Origin: Chitinophaga cymbidii
Lineage (GTDB): Bacteria; Bacteroidota; Bacteroidia; Chitinophagales; Chitinophagaceae
Length of the DNA: 64,000 bases
Assembly (NCBI RefSeq): GCF_007992715.1
Contig: NZ_BKAU01000001.1
Span: forward strand, 1,612,001-1,676,000
Reading direction: 5' to 3'
In this document: positions 60,701 through 64,000 of the stretch, piece after piece
How positions within the stretch are numbered: position 1 is the first letter of the stretch
Layout of the letters: every line of letters begins with the position of its first letter
Made by a program: the position numbers and the translations under genes
The notes under the pieces: model-generated
What the model saw: the letters and a program-made list of their open reading frames with translations, nothing else
What the model was told of the DNA's origin: nothing
The model's database searches: none

Positions 60701-61765
60701 CTACTTTTGCAATACGGTCACCTTCGCGCCTTCCGTGAGGTTGATCTGACCGCTGGTGATCACGGTCTCGCCTTCATTCAGTCCTTCCCTGATTTCCACT
60801 TTATCGCCGAAGATCCTGCCGGCCACTACCTTGCGGACCTTTGCGATATTATTGTCCATTACATATACCTGGTTGCTGTTCACACCGCCCACGAAAGCCG
60901 TGCGGGGGATCAGCATGGCGGCGTCCTGCTTCGGCATGTCAAAATGCGCGGTGCCGTACATGCCGGCTTTCAGCGATTTGCCATTCACGTTCGCTACTTC
61001 CATTTCCACGGGATAGCTCAGGCTGGCGTCGCCTTTGGCGGCGATGAAGGTGATCTTGCCGGTGTACGTTATCTCCGGATACACGTTGCTGCTCACTTCC
61101 ACTTTATCGCCGGTCTTCAGGTGGATCACCTGCTGTTCCGGTACGGTCACCCGCAGCTTCAGGCGGGATACGTCCACGATGTCGAACATCTTGGTGCCGG
61201 GAGAAAGGTAGGCGCCCAATTCTACATATTTGGCGTTGATGGTGCCGGAGATCGGCGCTTTCACGTGCGTGTCGCGGATGCGGCGGCTGGCGGCTTCGTA
61301 CTTGCTTTTCGCCAGGTCGTATTGCAGGCGCGCGTCGTCCATTTGCTTCTTTGTTACGCCACCCGTCCGGAAGGCGCTTTCATATCTTTCCTTGTCCACT
61401 TTCAGTTGTTCCAGGTTCACTTTGGCGGATTGCAGATCAGTTCCCACGATCTCGTCATCTACCCGCGCCAGCGCCTGTCCCTGTTTCACAAAACTTCCCT
61501 CATCCACATACAACTGCGTAATGCGGCCGGACACTTCGCTCATGAAGGTCAGTTCGCGGAAGGGCTCAAAGTTGCCGTTCGCGGCGAATTGCTGTTCAAA
61601 TTCCGTGCGGACCACTTTTTCGGTCAGCACCGGCACATCGCCTGTATTGCTTTGTTTAACGTATTCCGTTTTTTCCGTGTTCGCCTTTTTGTTGGCGTTC
61701 AGTTTCCAGATGATGGCGGCAAGGACCGCTATTGTTAAAGTGCCGTAGATTAAAACTTTCTTCAT
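60701..61765 (-). CDS. RND efflux periplasmic adaptor (membrane fusion protein)
   Basis: A 354-residue adaptor with an N-terminal membrane anchor (about 7-24). Beta-barrel and lipoyl halves flank a short alpha hairpin (QGQALARVDDEIVGTDLQSAKVNLEQLK), with the lipoyl segment in GRITQLYVDEGSFVKQG and the barrel YGTAHFDMP. HlyD/AcrA family. It bridges the RND pump and TolC-type channel. Between the tolC-like and RND genes. Confidence 0.95.
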   Translation of the reverse strand: MKKVLIYGTLTIAVLAAIIWKLNANKKANTEKTEYVKQSNTGDVPVLTEKVVRTEFEQQFAANGNFEPFRELTFMSEVSGRITQLYVDEGSFVKQGQALARVDDEIVGTDLQSAKVNLEQLKVDKERYESAFRTGGVTKKQMDDARLQYDLAKSKYEAASRRIRDTHVKAPISGTINAKYVELGAYLSPGTKMFDIVDVSRLKLRVTVPEQQVIHLKTGDKVEVSSNVYPEITYTGKITFIAAKGDASLSYPVEMEVANVNGKSLKAGMYGTAHFDMPKQDAAMLIPRTAFVGGVNSNQVYVMDNNIAKVRKVVAGRIFGDKVEIREGLNEGETVITSGQINLTEGAKVTVLQK

Positions 61766-61773
61766 GGCTTGCG

Positions 61774-63129
61774 TTAGTTTAAGAGTGATGGCAGGTTACC
61801 GTTGGATTTGATCAGTTCCAGTTCTGCGAGTTTGTATTGCAGGAGCGCTTCATTGTAGCTGTTCTGTGCTTCTGCCAGCGAGGTTTCCGCATTCAGCAGG
61901 TCCGTGAGGCTGGCGAGGCCCAGGTTGTAATTATTTTGTGTAGAGTAGTACACCTCGTCCGCCAGCGCTACGTTTTCCTTTTGCGTTTTGATGGTGCTCA
62001 GGTTATTCAGCATTTGCAGGCGGGCGTTCTCGTAGGAAGCGTTCAGGTTGATCTTGTTCTCTTCCAGCTGGCGGGCCACTTTCTGCAGTGTGTAGTTCGA
62101 CTGGTTCACGCGGGAGCGCCTGGCAAAACCATCGAAGATGGGGATGCGCAAGGTTAAGCCTACAGAAGCCATGCTGAACCAGTTGGCGGTAGAGCTGCTG
62201 TTGAACAGGTCGAATTTATTGGACATCCCGTTGTATGAATAGTTGCCCTTGAAAGCGAGGCTCGGGAAGTATTCCGCGAGATAGGCTTTCTTCTGGTAGG
62301 TTTGCAGCTCTTCTGTTTTCTTCAGCAGGCGTGTTTCTGTTCTGTTATCCAGGTTGAAACCTGCAAAGTCCGCCGTGCCGGCCGCTTTCCGCTCAATATC
62401 ACTCAGTTCCAGGGAAGGAAGGCCGATGGGCGTTTCAATGGGCATGCCCATCTTTTGCTTGAGCTGGTTTTCCTGTACTTTCAGCTGGTTTTCCAGCTGG
62501 CTTTTTTGTGTTTGATAGTTGACGAGGTTCACCTTGATCCTGTCCAGGTCGATCTTTTTGGCAAGGCCGTTCTCGAACTGGCTGTGGGTGGTGGATACGA
62601 GCTGCGTCAGCTTGATGATATTCGTGTCCAGCACATGCATGCGTTCTTTTTTCACCAGCAGCTGGTAATAAAGATTGGCCACGTCGTAGATCACGTTTTC
62701 TTTTGTTTGCTGCGTCTGGAGGGCGTAGTATTCCTCGCCGGACTTCGCGGCTTTCAGGCCGGTGAACACGCTCTGGTTAAAGAGCTGCTGGTTCAGTTCC
62801 GCGGAGGCGGAGGCGTTCCAGGTGGTGCCGGCTTCCACGAGGGTGGTCTTGCCCGGTTCGCCGGTGAGCTCCCCCGGCAGCACGAGCACCTGTTTCTTCA
62901 GGTTGTCCGTAAGGTTGCCGTTGGCGTTCACCTGCGGCAGAGCCTGCGCGCGGACCTCGGCGGTCTTCTGCCGGCCGATCTCTTCTTCGAGCCTGCTCAC
63001 CGCCAGCCGCTGGTTGTTGTTCACCGCGTACCGGAGGCACTCCTGCAAGGAGAGTGTTTTCGTTTGTGCGTTAGCGTTATACATCCCCGCTGACGTTACC
63101 AGCAGGAAGGATACGATCCATCTTTTCAT
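61774..63129 (-). CDS. TolC-type outer-membrane efflux channel
   Basis: A 451-residue protein with a signal peptide (about 1-21, ending NANAQ). Two repeats of the TolC coiled-coil and barrel strand plan; the QECLRYAVNNNQRLAVSRLE start and NYNLGLASLTDLLNAETSLAEAQNSYNEA near the end are the two matching halves. It forms the exit duct of the tripartite pump. Start at 63129 (MKRWIV); 63141 is an alternative. Confidence 0.93.
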   Translation of the reverse strand: MKRWIVSFLLVTSAGMYNANAQTKTLSLQECLRYAVNNNQRLAVSRLEEEIGRQKTAEVRAQALPQVNANGNLTDNLKKQVLVLPGELTGEPGKTTLVEAGTTWNASASAELNQQLFNQSVFTGLKAAKSGEEYYALQTQQTKENVIYDVANLYYQLLVKKERMHVLDTNIIKLTQLVSTTHSQFENGLAKKIDLDRIKVNLVNYQTQKSQLENQLKVQENQLKQKMGMPIETPIGLPSLELSDIERKAAGTADFAGFNLDNRTETRLLKKTEELQTYQKKAYLAEYFPSLAFKGNYSYNGMSNKFDLFNSSSTANWFSMASVGLTLRIPIFDGFARRSRVNQSNYTLQKVARQLEENKINLNASYENARLQMLNNLSTIKTQKENVALADEVYYSTQNNYNLGLASLTDLLNAETSLAEAQNSYNEALLQYKLAELELIKSNGNLPSLLN

Positions 63130-63155
63130 GTTTCTATACAATTATGGCGACTGTT

Positions 63156-63767
63156 TTAAACGATCTGGTGATGCGCGGCGAGGTATTGTTCGGCGAGCCG
63201 GTGCCCTTCGGGCGTGGCAATGCCGTGAATATAATGTTCCGTTACCTCGTACATCACTTCATGGATGTCAAACTCCGTGGCGGGGAAGTGGAGGGGGTTG
63301 AACGCAGAGTCCAGCTGCATCAGGCGCATGTGCGCGATGATGTGAATGCGGATGTTGCTGCGGTACAAGCCCTCGCGGATGCCCCGTTCCAGGTTGTCCT
63401 TGATGGTTTGTGTGATAAATTGTTGCTTAAAGTCTGTGATCTTCTTCCAGGCTGTCGGATGATATTTTTCCAGCTCGAAAAGCAGGATCGGGTTGATGCT
63501 TTTCACCAGCAGTTCTGTTTGCCGGAGGGACAGCACCAGTTCTTCCACTGCATCGTGGCCTTCGGCGCAGGCGGTTTTCATGCTGGTGCAGTGCGTATTG
63601 GTCAGGAACTCCGTGAAAGAGTCCACCAGTTCAGACTTGTCGGCAAAATGCTCATACACCGTTTTTTTGGAGATGCCGCATTCGCGGGCAATGTCCTGCA
63701 TGGTGATGCTTTTGATACCGTAAGTCCTGAACAGGCGAAGCGCTGTTTCCAATATTCTGTCGCGCAT
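63156..63767 (-). CDS. TetR/AcrR family transcription regulator
   Basis: A 203-residue regulator. N-terminal HTH: ILETALRLFRTYGIKSITMQDIARECGISKKTVYEHFADKSEL, the canonical TetR form. The rest is the helical ligand domain, variable by nature. It precedes the TolC-adaptor-RND genes by 26 bases in the same direction, so it is the likely repressor of the pump and is co-transcribed with it. Confidence 0.93.
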   Translation of the reverse strand: MRDRILETALRLFRTYGIKSITMQDIARECGISKKTVYEHFADKSELVDSFTEFLTNTHCTSMKTACAEGHDAVEELVLSLRQTELLVKSINPILLFELEKYHPTAWKKITDFKQQFITQTIKDNLERGIREGLYRSNIRIHIIAHMRLMQLDSAFNPLHFPATEFDIHEVMYEVTEHYIHGIATPEGHRLAEQYLAAHHQIV

Positions 63768-63770
63768 CTT

Positions 63771-64000
63771 TTATTTTTTTAACCCTTTGATAAATATCCC
63801 GGTCAGCAAAGTTTGCCACTCGTGTATCTTCTCAAATTCTTCTTCGGAAATATCGTCTGTGATGGCGCTGTGCGATAAAACGGACAGGCGGAGCCCCATC
63901 ATGGAATGAATATATAAGGTAGCCACCTGTTCCGGTTGATCTGTATGCAGCTCTCCGTTTTCCACGCCTCTGCGGATGATGCCGGTCACGATGCCGGTTT
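63771..64000 (-). CDS. TetR family regulator, C-terminal fragment
   Basis: The open frame continues beyond the right edge; only the last ~76 residues are here. Residues such as ELHTDQPEQVATLYIHSMMGLRLSVLSH and the amphipathic end match the C-terminal ligand domain of TetR proteins, not the HTH. Its stop is three bases before the start of the adjacent full-length TetR gene. It is a second TetR regulator upstream of the pump genes. Confidence 0.7.
   Translation of the reverse strand, partial: TGIVTGIIRRGVENGELHTDQPEQVATLYIHSMMGLRLSVLSHSAITDDISEEEFEKIHEWQTLLTGIFIKGLKK

Overview
The window looks like chromosomal DNA from a Bacteroidota bacterium of the Chitinophaga/Chitinophagaceae type. Evidence: a SusC/SusD pair driven by an ECF sigma/FecR module, GldH, BatD/BatE, DUF4834, LytS/LytTR two-component systems, promoter -7 boxes of the form TAnnTTTG, almost no Shine-Dalgarno sequences, and long SusC and IF-2 proteins. 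Species level cannot be read from this stretch. No rRNA, CRISPR array, insertion sequence, integrase or phage gene was seen. One tRNA-Met(CAT) is present.

Layout. 0-15 kb is mostly core metabolism on the minus strand: a VOC protein cut by the window edge, a C4-dicarboxylate transporter and aspartase (ammonia-releasing aspartate/fumarate use), an orphan anti-sigma-like protein, a SixA-type phosphatase, a long PurF, a SurA-type chaperone, and the rimP-nusA-infB operon with a strong leader hairpin. Small membrane proteins and a HAD hydrolase follow, then the tRNA. 15-30.4 kb has visibly lower GC: cstA, then an eight-gene minus-strand polysaccharide-utilisation locus (ECF sigma, FecR, SusC with an STN domain, SusD, FAD oxidoreductase, clan-A glycosidase, Ig-like lipoprotein, sulfatase), then an orphan lipoprotein. 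The order suggests substrate-sensing trans-envelope control of import and degradation of a sulfated or modified glycan, but the substrate cannot be named from sequence.

30.4-40.4 kb holds an isolated protein of unknown function between two gene-poor stretches, a DUF1648 protein, purU with an SDR, a GAF-LytS kinase, pheS, a 3-hydroxyacyl-CoA dehydrogenase, an epimerase, a lipoprotein and an LpxD-like acyltransferase. 40.4-50 kb has a candidate small RNA, a Crp/Fnr regulator with a partial repeat of its own 3' end behind it, an RluE-type pseudouridine synthase, a yicC-gldH-kinase-regulator group, a LytS/LytTR pair whose kinase has a degraded ATP site, and batD-batE without the rest of the Bat operon.

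50-64 kb contains an SDR, a YjjG-type nucleotidase, a phospholipid operon (CPBP protease, DUF2007, CdsA, Psd, and a small Cys-containing secreted peptide), DusB, a NUMOD4/HNH-like protein fused to a helix-turn-helix, ProC, and a TetR-TolC-adaptor-RND efflux operon preceded by a second TetR cut by the window end.

Most genes are ordinary. The items most worth checking are the candidate ncRNA near 40.55-40.64 kb, the isolated 30.86-31.67 kb gene with its upstream competing hairpins, the rimP-nusA-infB leader hairpin, the oxidoreductase/sulfatase locus, the degenerate LytS kinase and the NUMOD4-like protein. No clear wholly new multi-gene system was found.
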